Assembly: GCA_035650275.1 (NCBI GenBank)
Contig: DASRHY010000201.1
Coordinates: 56,556-120,555 of the forward strand
DNA: 64,000 nucleotides
Direction: 5' to 3'
Origin: DASRHY01 sp035650275
GTDB lineage: Bacteria > Actinomycetota > Actinomycetes > Propionibacteriales > Kribbellaceae
Each line of letters begins with the position of its first letter. Position 1 is the stretch's first letter. The position numbers and the translations under genes were made by a program. Below the pieces are notes generated by a model. It was not told where the DNA came from. It made no database searches and saw only the letters and a program-made list of their open reading frames with translations. Positions 27,548 through 36,040 of the stretch are shown in pieces.

Positions 27548-27669
27548 AGGTGACCTGGCGAATTGCGCACGCGGCTGCCCGGCCTGGCTATTCGTGAACA
27601 CGCTCACGCTGATGTGACGGGTCAAATGCGGGTGCGGGTGTTGGGAGCGCGTGGGAGCATGGATGACAT

Positions 27670-29196
27670 ATGACGAGCCAACCGAAACCGTACGACGACG
27701 AGCTGGACAGCGACCTGACCGGGGACCTGACCCGGGACCTGCTGGACGACGACGTCGACGGTCTGCAGGAGTCCGCCGCCGGCTACCCGGCGTACGAGAT
27801 AGACGATGACGACCCGGACACGGGCGAGCTGGACCTGGAGGACCGCCAGGCGCTGCGCCGCGTGGCCGGTATGTCGACCGAGCTCACCGACATCAGCGAG
27901 GTCGAGTACCGCAAGCTGCTGCTCGAGCGTGTGCTGCTGGTCGGCGTGTGGACCGAGGGCGGCGCCGACGAGGCGGACAACTCGCTGGCCGAGCTGAAGC
28001 TGCTCGCCGAGACCGCGGGCTCGGAGGTGCTGGACGGCGTGATCCAGCGGCGCAAGCGGCCGGACCCGGCGACGTTCGTCGGCCGCGGCAAGGTCGACGA
28101 GCTGCGCAACCTCGTCGCCGCGTCCGGCGCCGATACCGTGATCGCGGACGGCGAGCTGGCGCCCGCGCAGCTGCGCAACCTGGAGGACCGGCTCAAGGTC
28201 AAGGTGGTCGACCGGACCGCGCTGATCCTGGACATCTTCGCGCAGCACGCGAAGTCCAAGGAGGGCAAGGCGCAGGTCGAGCTGGCCCAGCTGCAGTACA
28301 TGAAGCAGCGGCTGCGTGGTTGGGGCGGGCAGCTGTCCCGCCAGGCCGGTGGCCGGGTCGGTTCGGCCGGCGGTGGTATCGGTGGCCGCGGTCCCGGTGA
28401 GACCAAGATCGAGACCGACCGGCGCCGGATCAACACCAAGATCGCCAAGCTCCGCAAGCAGCTGGCCGGGATGAAGACCACCCGTGCGACGATGCGCCAG
28501 GAGCGCCTCCGCAACGCGGTTCCGTCGGTCGCGATCGCCGGGTACACCAACGCCGGCAAGTCCTCGCTGCTGAACCGGATCACCGGCGCGGGCGTGCTGG
28601 TCGAGGACGCGCTGTTCGCGACCCTGGACCCGACGACCCGTCGTACGACGACCGGCGACGGCCGGGTCTACACGCTGACCGACACGGTCGGATTCGTCCG
28701 GCACCTGCCGCACGATCTGGTCGAGGCGTTCCGGTCCACGCTTGAGGAGGTGTCGGACGCCGACCTGCTGCTGCACGTCGTGGACGGCTCGCACCCCGAC
28801 CCGGTGTCGCAGATCACCGCGGTCCGCGAGGTGCTGGCCGAGATCGGCGCCGCGGACGTACCGGAGATCATCGTGGTCAACAAGGCCGACGTCGCCGACC
28901 CGATCACGCTGAAGACGCTGCAGACCCGCGAGCCGCGCTCGGTGGTGGTGTCGGCACGGACCGGCGCCGGCATCGGCGAGCTGCGCGAGGTGCTGGAGGC
29001 GGCCCTGCCGCAGCCCGACGTGCCGGTCGAGGTGCTGGTGCCGTACGAGCGCGGCGACCTGGTCTCCCGGGTCCACTCCGAGGGCACCGTGGACAAGCTC
29101 GACCACACCCCGGACGGCACCCTGCTCGCCGCCCGGGTGCACGGCGACCTGGCCGGCGAGCTGGCGCCGTACGAGATCACGTCGACCCGCGGCTGA
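27670..29196 (+). CDS. hflX: GTPase HflX
   Basis: 508 aa. Ribosome-associated GTPase that rescues stalled or heat-damaged 70S ribosomes. An acidic N-terminal extension of about 60 residues precedes the HflX domain (RVLLVGVWTEG; TFVGRGKVDELR; GRGPGETKIETDRRRI). The G domain has G1 AGYTNAGKSS, G3 DTVGF and G4 NKAD. The start ATG 27670 follows only a weak Shine-Dalgarno. A strong hairpin follows the stop. The miaA-dapF-hflX order matches mycobacteria. Confidence 0.95.
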   Translation: MTSQPKPYDDELDSDLTGDLTRDLLDDDVDGLQESAAGYPAYEIDDDDPDTGELDLEDRQALRRVAGMSTELTDISEVEYRKLLLERVLLVGVWTEGGADEADNSLAELKLLAETAGSEVLDGVIQRRKRPDPATFVGRGKVDELRNLVAASGADTVIADGELAPAQLRNLEDRLKVKVVDRTALILDIFAQHAKSKEGKAQVELAQLQYMKQRLRGWGGQLSRQAGGRVGSAGGGIGGRGPGETKIETDRRRINTKIAKLRKQLAGMKTTRATMRQERLRNAVPSVAIAGYTNAGKSSLLNRITGAGVLVEDALFATLDPTTRRTTTGDGRVYTLTDTVGFVRHLPHDLVEAFRSTLEEVSDADLLLHVVDGSHPDPVSQITAVREVLAEIGAADVPEIIVVNKADVADPITLKTLQTREPRSVVVSARTGAGIGELREVLEAALPQPDVPVEVLVPYERGDLVSRVHSEGTVDKLDHTPDGTLLAARVHGDLAGELAPYEITSTRG

Positions 29197-29213
29197 CCCA
29201 CGCGGACGACGCG

Positions 29214-29243
29214 GCGGGCCGGGAGGATGTCCTCCCGGCCCGC
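29214..29243. terminator. Hairpin between convergent hflX and the M6 protease gene
   Basis: Arms gcgggccgggagg (29214-29226) and cctcccggcccgc (29231-29243) pair perfectly over the loop atgt, followed by ttcgttcgtgtt on the hflX side. A classic bidirectional rho-independent shape. Confidence 0.88.
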
Positions 29244-29270
29244 TTCGTTCGTGTTACCTGAGTACCGGAT

Positions 29271-31673
29271 CTAGGAGCGCTTGGAGACCCGGATCTTCAT
29301 GGAGGTGCCGTCGCGCTCGAGCACCTTGATGTTGACCCCGTTGTTCGGGACCTTCACGCCGGCGGTCGGCTGCTGCGGGAACCAGTACTGCCTACCGTCA
29401 TTGAATGTCGACACTGCGTTCTGGCCACGGATGTACGACCCCTGACCGTTGAGGTGCAGTGTGAACGAGTCGGCCTTCTCCAACCCGAAGGTGGCGTCGT
29501 ACCCGGCGATCCTCGGCCGCCAGATGCCACCGGCGAGGTTGTTGATCGGCACCGGGTGCGCGTCGACCGGCAGTACCAGACCCTCGCCGGGGTGCACCGA
29601 CGTGTTGTTGTCGGCCTGCGAGGTGTCCCAGTACCAGACGAGCAAGCCGTCCTGGTACGGGAAGTGCTCGACCCAGTCCGGCTTGGTGTTGGCGAAGCCG
29701 AAGTTGTACGGGCCGGTCTTCAGGTACTGGTCGTGCGACACGTAGTTGATGTGCGACGCCAGGTAGAAGTTGTCGTGCATCGTCGTGACCGAGGCGCCGA
29801 CGGCGGTGAAGCCGCTCAGCGTCCAGCCCTCCGGAGTTGACTCCGCGCCGGACTCGAACACCGTGGTGGTACCCGAGGTCACCTTGACCGCGTCGGCGAA
29901 GAAGCCGAGGCCGCCGGCCGCGCCGTCGGTGGTGTACCGGAACCGCAGGCCGACCGTCTTGCCGCCGTACGCGGACAGGTCGAAGGTCGCCGGCACGTAG
30001 CCCGACGTACCGTCGATGCCGTTGCCCTCGGCTGCCTTCGTGATCGAGCCCGGGATCGGCTTGTAGCCGGTGCCGTCGTCGACCTCGACGTAGGCGTAGT
30101 CACACGGGTCGGGACCGCAGTCCTCGATGTCCCACTTCGCCTGGAAGGTCAGCGTCGCCGCTCCAGCCGGCAGCGTGACCTGGCGGCTCATGGTGTTGTT
30201 CAGGTCGTCGCCCTTGCCACTCCACCACTGGCCACTACCCGCCGCCGGTGCGCCGTACTGCGTCGTGACCGCCTTCTTCGGCAGTACGACGACCGCGCCC
30301 TGCGCCTTGGCCGAGTTGTACTCATGCGGCCCGAGCTCGAGCGTGCGGTTCTGGCCCGCCAGCACGATCTCGTAGTCAAGCCAGCCCAGCTGCAGCTTGG
30401 ACCACGCGTCCAGGTCCGCCGAGCGGGTGCCGATGCCCTCGTCTCCCGCGGCGCTGACCCGGCTCTGAGCCATCAGCGACCACCAGTTGATGCCGTTCTC
30501 GGACGCGCCACCCGGGCCCACCGTGTCGTAGTGGTCCGGCAGGCCGAGGTCGTGGCTGTACTCGTGCGTGAACACGCTGACGCCACCGTTCTCAGGCTGG
30601 ATCGTGTAGTCCGCCACCCACAGACCGGTGGTACCGACCTGGGTGCCGCCGTCGGGGTTGCCCGTCGGGCCCTGCCCGGTGCCCTGGAACGCCTTCCAGC
30701 GGTGAGACCAGATCGCGTCCTCACCCTGGTGCGGGTCACCGTCGGCCTGGTCGCCACCGGAGTGCACGATCTGGAAGTGGTCGATGTACCCGTCCGGCTC
30801 GTTGAAGTTGCCGTCACCGTCGAAGTCGTTGCGGTCCCACACGTCGTACGAGGCCAGGTCGGCCTTGATCTGCTCGTCGGTCCGGCCGGCAGCGTGCTGG
30901 TCGGCGACCCACTGGTTGATCGCGTCACGGATCAGGAACCAGGTGTTGGAGCAGACGCTGCCGCCGCAGGGGAAGCCGTTGCTGCGGCCGTACCGCGCCT
31001 CGTTGAACTGCACCTTCACCCAGTCGGTGACGACGCCCTCGACGCTGTACCGGCCCGATGACTGCTTCTCGAAGTACTTGTGCACCGGCTCGACACCGGC
31101 GATGCTGCCGCTGCCGAAGTACAGGTCGTTGAAGTACGCGTGGCTGAAGTCCGGCCGCCACACCGTGCTGTTGTCGACGGTACGGTCCGGCTCCGGGATC
31201 GCGTTGTGCAGCGGTCCGTCGAAGACAGCCGGCCCCGGCGTGTTCGGGTCGGTGTCCTGGTCGGGGTAGCTCGGGTGCCGCTCGTTGCCGAACTCGGCCA
31301 GGATCACGAAGATCTTGTCGGTCTTCTCGCGGGCCAGCTCGACGTACTGGTCGACCTTGCCGTTCGCGTTCACCCGCTGCCGGGTGTCCGTGCTGCGGCC
31401 CTTCTCACCCATCTTCATGACCGTGCTCGGGCCACGCTGCTCGGCCTTCGCCTCGCCGCTCAGGAGCATGCTCCACGCACGCTCACGCAGCTCGCGGCGC
31501 TTCTCCTCCTGCGGGTTCGGCAGGTCATCGCTGGGCGCCTCTTGCGCCGCCCTCGCTGCCGGTGCTGCGGCGGGTATGCCCGCGGATGTCGAGGCGACAC
31601 CGGCTGAGCTGTAGCTCAGTCCGAATGCCGCCGCGACTGTCAGGCTGGCTAGCCCGACTGCTGCTTTACGCAC
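29271..31673 (-). CDS. Secreted immune inhibitor A-type metalloprotease (peptidase M6)
   Basis: 800 aa. Signal peptide about 1-28 (MRKAAVGLASLTVAAAFGLS, then an AxA site), and a propeptide to about 110. The catalytic zinc motif is HEYSHDLGLPD: H370, E371, H374, with D380 as third ligand. GDEDAIWSH-type sequence precedes it (GEDAIWSHRW). After about residue 500 comes the MAM/VEG-like C-terminal part (LTFQAKWDIEDCGPDPCDYA, a disulphide-rich strand). Length and order match InhA-like M6 proteases that degrade host or environmental proteins. Transcribed alone, divergent from the histidine kinase. Confidence 0.92.
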   Translation of the reverse strand: MRKAAVGLASLTVAAAFGLSYSSAGVASTSAGIPAAAPAARAAQEAPSDDLPNPQEEKRRELRERAWSMLLSGEAKAEQRGPSTVMKMGEKGRSTDTRQRVNANGKVDQYVELAREKTDKIFVILAEFGNERHPSYPDQDTDPNTPGPAVFDGPLHNAIPEPDRTVDNSTVWRPDFSHAYFNDLYFGSGSIAGVEPVHKYFEKQSSGRYSVEGVVTDWVKVQFNEARYGRSNGFPCGGSVCSNTWFLIRDAINQWVADQHAAGRTDEQIKADLASYDVWDRNDFDGDGNFNEPDGYIDHFQIVHSGGDQADGDPHQGEDAIWSHRWKAFQGTGQGPTGNPDGGTQVGTTGLWVADYTIQPENGGVSVFTHEYSHDLGLPDHYDTVGPGGASENGINWWSLMAQSRVSAAGDEGIGTRSADLDAWSKLQLGWLDYEIVLAGQNRTLELGPHEYNSAKAQGAVVVLPKKAVTTQYGAPAAGSGQWWSGKGDDLNNTMSRQVTLPAGAATLTFQAKWDIEDCGPDPCDYAYVEVDDGTGYKPIPGSITKAAEGNGIDGTSGYVPATFDLSAYGGKTVGLRFRYTTDGAAGGLGFFADAVKVTSGTTTVFESGAESTPEGWTLSGFTAVGASVTTMHDNFYLASHINYVSHDQYLKTGPYNFGFANTKPDWVEHFPYQDGLLVWYWDTSQADNNTSVHPGEGLVLPVDAHPVPINNLAGGIWRPRIAGYDATFGLEKADSFTLHLNGQGSYIRGQNAVSTFNDGRQYWFPQQPTAGVKVPNNGVNIKVLERDGTSMKIRVSKRS

Positions 31674-31830
31674 GAATGCCTCCCTGATCTTGACGTCCGG
31701 CGAATCGTTACCGGACGTGACTGCGTTGCCCCCGAGAGTTGTGCTGACCGTGAGAGTACGGCCAAATCTGCGTTCTCTGAAGACTTTCCGGTCTGCATGT
31801 TTGCCCTAGAACGCAAGACCGACGGTTACG

Positions 31831-32979
31831 GTGTGGGCAGTGGCGACTCCCAGTGACACCCCCACGGACCTGGTCCGGCCGCTGTGGCGTGCGCTGGCCG
31901 TGTTCCGTGTGCTGACATTGGTATTCGCCTGCGTAGGTGTTTACACCCGGTGGGACGACCTTGTCCGGCCCTGGGGTGCCGTGGCACTGATGAGCCTCAT
32001 CGCGGTCTGGACGGCGGTCGTCACCTTCGGCTACGGCCGGTACTGGGGCCACCACACCACGCGTCTCGCGGTGTGTGATCTTGCGGTCACGATCGGTTGT
32101 ATGGCTGGCACGTTGCTCGCCCAGCCGCTGAGCCACCTGCAGAACGGCGCTTCGTTGCTGACCTCGGTCTGGGCGACCGGACCGGTGCTCGCGCTGGCGA
32201 TCGCCCGCGGCCGCGACGGAGGGCTGCTCGGCGCGGTGGCGATCAGCGGTGTGACGCTGCTGCTGCGCGGCACCGACGACCTGGCGCGACAGCTGTACAA
32301 CATCCAGCTGCTGCTGGTCGCAGGACTGGTCGTCGGGTACGCCGCGACCACCACCCGGCGTGCCAGCGCCCGGCTCACCGACGCGATCGCCGCCGAGTCC
32401 GCGGCAGCGGAACGGCTCCGGCTCGGCCGGACGATTCACGACGGCGTGCTGCAGGTGCTCGCCCAGGTCCAGCGCAGCGGCCGCGGCGGCGGGGACGCGG
32501 CCCGGCTCGCGGACCTGGCCGCTGAGCAGGAGGTGGCGCTGCGCGCGCTGATCACGAGCAGTCCGGCCACCACCTCGGGCACCGGCGAGTCCGACCTGGG
32601 CGCTGCGCTCGCGGTGCTGGCCACCACCCGGGTCGAGGTAGTGCGGCCCGCCCACCCGGTACCGTTGCCGGCCGCAACGGTCGCCGAGCTGACGGCGGCG
32701 GTCACCGAGGCACTGGCGAACGTGGCCCGGCACGCCGGGCCGGACGCCCGGGCCTGGGTGGTGCTCGAGGACCTCGGCGACGAGGTGCTGGTCGCGGTCC
32801 GGGACGACGGCGTCGGCACCACGTCGGAACGGCTGGACGGCGCCGCGGCCGACGGCCGGCTCGGGGTCAGCCAGTCCATCCGCGGCCGGATCGCCGACCT
32901 CGGCGGTGACGTCGCCGTCCGTCGAACGCCCCGGCCGCCGTGCGGATCGCGAAGGCCACCCGCCCGGACGTCGTGCTGA
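31831..32979 (+). CDS. Sensor histidine kinase, 3' end replaced by deletion
   Basis: 382 aa, GTG start (31840 is an alternative GTG). Five or six membrane helices (about 20-165), then the HisKA_3-type phosphoacceptor RTIHDGVLQVLAQVQ and an HATPase domain with N-box EALANVARHAG, G1 RDDGVG and G2 RLGVSQSIRGRI. After GGDVAVRRTP the family normally ends in about ten residues of type GxGTxVELxVP. Here the frame instead reads RPPCGSRRPPARTSC, which is response-regulator DNA in the wrong frame. The catalytic motifs are intact, so a nearly complete kinase may still be made. Confidence 0.85.
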   Translation: MWAVATPSDTPTDLVRPLWRALAVFRVLTLVFACVGVYTRWDDLVRPWGAVALMSLIAVWTAVVTFGYGRYWGHHTTRLAVCDLAVTIGCMAGTLLAQPLSHLQNGASLLTSVWATGPVLALAIARGRDGGLLGAVAISGVTLLLRGTDDLARQLYNIQLLLVAGLVVGYAATTTRRASARLTDAIAAESAAAERLRLGRTIHDGVLQVLAQVQRSGRGGGDAARLADLAAEQEVALRALITSSPATTSGTGESDLGAALAVLATTRVEVVRPAHPVPLPAATVAELTAAVTEALANVARHAGPDARAWVVLEDLGDEVLVAVRDDGVGTTSERLDGAAADGRLGVSQSIRGRIADLGGDVAVRRTPRPPCGSRRPPARTSC

Positions 32980-33464
32980 TGGACCTGCAGCTGGGCACCG
33001 GCTCCGGAGTGGACGCCACCCGTGAGATCACTGCCGCGCTGCCGGACACCCGGGTGCTGGTGCTGTCCGCGAGCGGGGAGCAGGCCGACGTGCTGGACGC
33101 GGTGAAGGGCGGCGCGTCCGGGTACCTGGTGAAGTCGGCGTCCCTGGACGATCTGGTCGACGCGGTACGGCGAACCGCCGCCGGCGACGCGGTGTTCGGC
33201 CCCGGCCTGGCCGGGCTGGTGCTGGGGGAGTACCACCGAATCGAGTCAGAGCCCGACGTACCGCGGCTGACCGAGCGGGAGACCGAGGTCCTGCGCCTGG
33301 TCGCCCGCGGCCTGACCGCGAAGCAGATCGGCGCCCGACTGGTGCTGTCCCACCGCACCGTCGAGAACCACGTCCAGAACACGCTGCGGAAGCTCCAGCT
33401 CCACAACCGCGCCGAACTCGTCCGCTACGCCCTCGAACACGGTCTCGACGAGGCGCCCGGGTAG
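32940..33464 (+). pseudogene. LuxR-type response regulator lacking its N-terminal segment
   Basis: The remaining 174 codons begin VRIAKATRPDVVLMDLQLGT: phosphoacceptor Asp in LMDLQL, switch Ser in LVLSAS and Lys in YLVKSA are present, and the LuxR helix-turn-helix (LTERETEVLRLVARGLTAKQ, then RTVENHVQNTLRKL) is intact. The first beta strand with the acidic Asp pair, about 45 residues, is missing, and the gene begins inside the kinase's 3' end. GTG 32940 or ATG at 32979 could start a shortened protein, but without the acidic pocket it should not be phosphorylated normally. Confidence 0.75.
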
Positions 33465-33539
33465 GCTGACCGCCTCGAATACGTATGCCCGGTGCCGCCG
33501 TTGCGTGCGCCGCTGGCTGCCGACATCCGGAGGATGTTT

Positions 33540-35837
33540 GTGAACCGCTCGTCCGTGGTCCGTGCGTTGCTCGCGCTGGTCGTGCTCGGTATCTCGACGT
33601 ACGTCGTGCTGACCGCGCGGCCGCAGCTCGGCCTGGACCTGCGCGGCGGTGCGCAGATCGTGCTGGAGACGCAGGACTCGCCGACGGTGAAGGCGGACGC
33701 GAACTCCACCGGGAAGGCGCTCGAGGTGCTGCGCCGCCGGGTCGACGCGCTCGGTGTCGCCGAGCCGAGCGTCACCCAGTCCGGCGACCGGCGGATCATC
33801 GTCGAGCTGCCCGGTGTCTCGGACCCGCGCGAGGCGGCCGAGGTGATCGGCAAGACCGCGCAGCTCACCTTCCACGAGGTGCTCGACGTGGTGCCGACGA
33901 AGCCGGCCGAGCCGGCCGCCGGCGAGCTGTACCTGGACAGCGACCAGGGCGACGGTGTGCTGCGGCTGGCGAAACCGGCGATGACCGGTGAAGGCGTGGG
34001 CGGCGCGGACGCCGTACTCGATCCGCAGCAAGGACCGGACTGGTTCGTCACCATCGACTTCAAGGGCGACGGCGGCAAGACCTGGGCGCAGATCACCGGC
34101 AAGGCCGCGTGCCAGCCGGTCGGCTCACCGCAGCGCCGGGTCGCGATCGTGCTGGACAACGAGGTGATCACCTCGCCCCAGGTCGATCAGCGCGGCGGCA
34201 CCAGCCTGTGCAACGTCGGCATCGCCGGCGGCCAGACCCAGATCACCGGGCAGTTCGGCGAGACCGAGGCGAAGGATCTGGCGGCGCTGATCGAGGGCGG
34301 TTCGCTGCCGGTGCCGGTGGAGACGATCGAGCAGCGGGTGATCGGCCCGACGCTGGGCGACGCCGCGATCAAGGCCAGCGCCGAGGCGGCGATCATCGGG
34401 GTGGCGCTGACGGCGCTGTTCATCTGCCTCGCGTACCGGCTCGTCGGGCTGATGGCGGTGATCGCGCTGATCGGCTACGCCGGCATCTCGTACGCCGCGC
34501 TGACCGCGCTCGGCGCGACCCTTACGCTGCCCGGCCTGGCCGGCTTCGTGCTCGCCATCGGGATGGCGGTGGATGCGAATGTGCTGGTCTTCGAACGAGC
34601 CCGGGAGGACTACGTCGAGGGACGCACCGAGGGGCTGAGACGCTCGATGCAGAGCGGCTTCGACAACGCGTTGTCCGCGATCGCCGACTCCAACATCACC
34701 ACCCTGATCGCGGCCGGCCTGCTGTTCTTCCTGGCTGCCGGCCCGGTCCGAGGCTTCGGCGTGACGCTGAGCATCGGTGTGATCGCGTCGATGCTGTCCG
34801 CCTTGGTCGTGTCCCGCGTGCTGTGTGAGTTCGTGGTGTCGCGGAAGTTCGCCGAGCGGCACCCGGGGATCACCGGCATCGCCGGGCACGGGCGGGTACG
34901 CCGCTGGCTGGAAGGTCGCCGCCCGCAGCTGATGAAGCACAGCCGCCGGCTGCTCGTCATCACGCTCGCGTTGGTCGCAGTCAGCCTCGCCGGCATCGTC
35001 GTACGTGGTCTCAACCTAGGCGTCGAGTTCACCGGCGGCCGGCTGATCGAGGTCAGCACCAACCAACCGGTGACAATCGACGCGGCCCGGGCGGCGGTGT
35101 CCGAGGCCGGCTTCCCGCGAGCCGTCGTGCAGGAGTCCGGTACCGACGACATCACGGTGCGGACCCAGGAGCTCACCGACGACGAGGCGCAGGCGATCCG
35201 CGATGCGCTGGCCCAGGTCGGCGGCGGCATCGAGCCGATCCGGGACGAGAAGATCGGGCCCAGCCTCGGCAACGAGCTGCGGAACAAGGCGCTGATCGCA
35301 CTCGGGGTCGCGCTCGGCGCGCAGCTGCTCTACCTGGCGGTGCGGTTCCGCTGGACGTACGGCGCCGGCGCGGTGCTCGCGCTGCTACAGAACTCGCTGG
35401 TCGTGCTCGGCGTGTTCGCGTGGCTCGGCAAACCGATCGACGGCATCTTCCTGGCCGCGATCCTGACCATCATCGGGTACACCGTGAACGACTCGGTGGT
35501 GGTCTTCGACCGGATCCGCGAGACCCGGACCGCGCGGGCCTCGGACAACCTGGCCAGCATCGCCGACACCGCGATCATGAATGTGCTGCCGCGGACCATC
35601 AACACCGGTATCAGCACGCTGTTCATTCTGGGCGCGCTGCTGGTGCTCGGCGGGGACTCGCTGTCGGACTTCGCGTTCGCGCTGCTGGTCGGCATCATCG
35701 TCGGTACCTACTCCTCGAACCTGACCGCGGTGCCGCTGATGGTCGAGCTGGAGAAGCGCTACCCGGCCCCGCCGCCCAAGCCGAAGACCCAACGCCGAGA
35801 CCGCGACCTGGACCCCGACCGCGGCGCCGTCGTCTAG
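33540..35837 (+). CDS. secDF: Fused protein-export membrane protein SecDF
   Basis: 765 aa with SecD and SecF joined in one chain. It uses the proton motive force to complete Sec export. The SecD half has the D1 motif LGLDLRGGAQIVLE, the outer P1 domain (about 50-260) and D4-D6 helices with FVLAIGMAVDANVLVFERAR. The SecF half begins near 480 with GLNLGVEFTGGRLIEV and ends with ILTIIGYTVNDSVVVFDRIR. GTG 33540 is chosen because GGAGG lies 6 bp upstream; an ATG at 33534 overlaps that site. Actinobacteria also carry separate secD and secF near yajC, so this is probably an extra paralogue. Confidence 0.92.
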   Translation: MNRSSVVRALLALVVLGISTYVVLTARPQLGLDLRGGAQIVLETQDSPTVKADANSTGKALEVLRRRVDALGVAEPSVTQSGDRRIIVELPGVSDPREAAEVIGKTAQLTFHEVLDVVPTKPAEPAAGELYLDSDQGDGVLRLAKPAMTGEGVGGADAVLDPQQGPDWFVTIDFKGDGGKTWAQITGKAACQPVGSPQRRVAIVLDNEVITSPQVDQRGGTSLCNVGIAGGQTQITGQFGETEAKDLAALIEGGSLPVPVETIEQRVIGPTLGDAAIKASAEAAIIGVALTALFICLAYRLVGLMAVIALIGYAGISYAALTALGATLTLPGLAGFVLAIGMAVDANVLVFERAREDYVEGRTEGLRRSMQSGFDNALSAIADSNITTLIAAGLLFFLAAGPVRGFGVTLSIGVIASMLSALVVSRVLCEFVVSRKFAERHPGITGIAGHGRVRRWLEGRRPQLMKHSRRLLVITLALVAVSLAGIVVRGLNLGVEFTGGRLIEVSTNQPVTIDAARAAVSEAGFPRAVVQESGTDDITVRTQELTDDEAQAIRDALAQVGGGIEPIRDEKIGPSLGNELRNKALIALGVALGAQLLYLAVRFRWTYGAGAVLALLQNSLVVLGVFAWLGKPIDGIFLAAILTIIGYTVNDSVVVFDRIRETRTARASDNLASIADTAIMNVLPRTINTGISTLFILGALLVLGGDSLSDFAFALLVGIIVGTYSSNLTAVPLMVELEKRYPAPPPKPKTQRRDRDLDPDRGAVV

Positions 35838-35859
35838 CGCCTGGGCCCACCCCAGACTG

Positions 35860-35966
35860 GCGATCATCGGTCACTTTTTCCCTTTCTGTGGATAACGCGG
35901 TCGCCTGACCGCCGGCGTGCGCCTGACCGGTTATCCACAGAAAAGGAAAAAGTGACCGATGATCGC
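35860..35966. repeat. Long inverted repeat (2 x 37 bp) with DnaA-box-like sequences
   Basis: Arms 35860-35896 and 35930-35966 are reverse complements with one mismatch, around a 33-bp spacer. Each arm ends inward with ttatccaca (35931-35939, and inverted at 35887-35895), identical to the classical DnaA-box consensus, and contains an A/T-rich run (ctttttcc / ggaaaaag) unusual for this genome. Lies between secDF and dinG, both on the plus strand. Confidence 0.88.
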
Positions 35967-36040
35967 GTAAGGGAGGTGCGGGTGGTCCACAGGGCTGGCG
36001 GAGGGGTCGGACGAGGGGGCGGTCCGGGTAGGCTGACGCG

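Noticed and set aside
27157..27570. 137-codon minus-strand frame over the 62-bp palindrome
   Set aside because: Antisense to dapF; the open frame results from the palindrome, no family resemblance.
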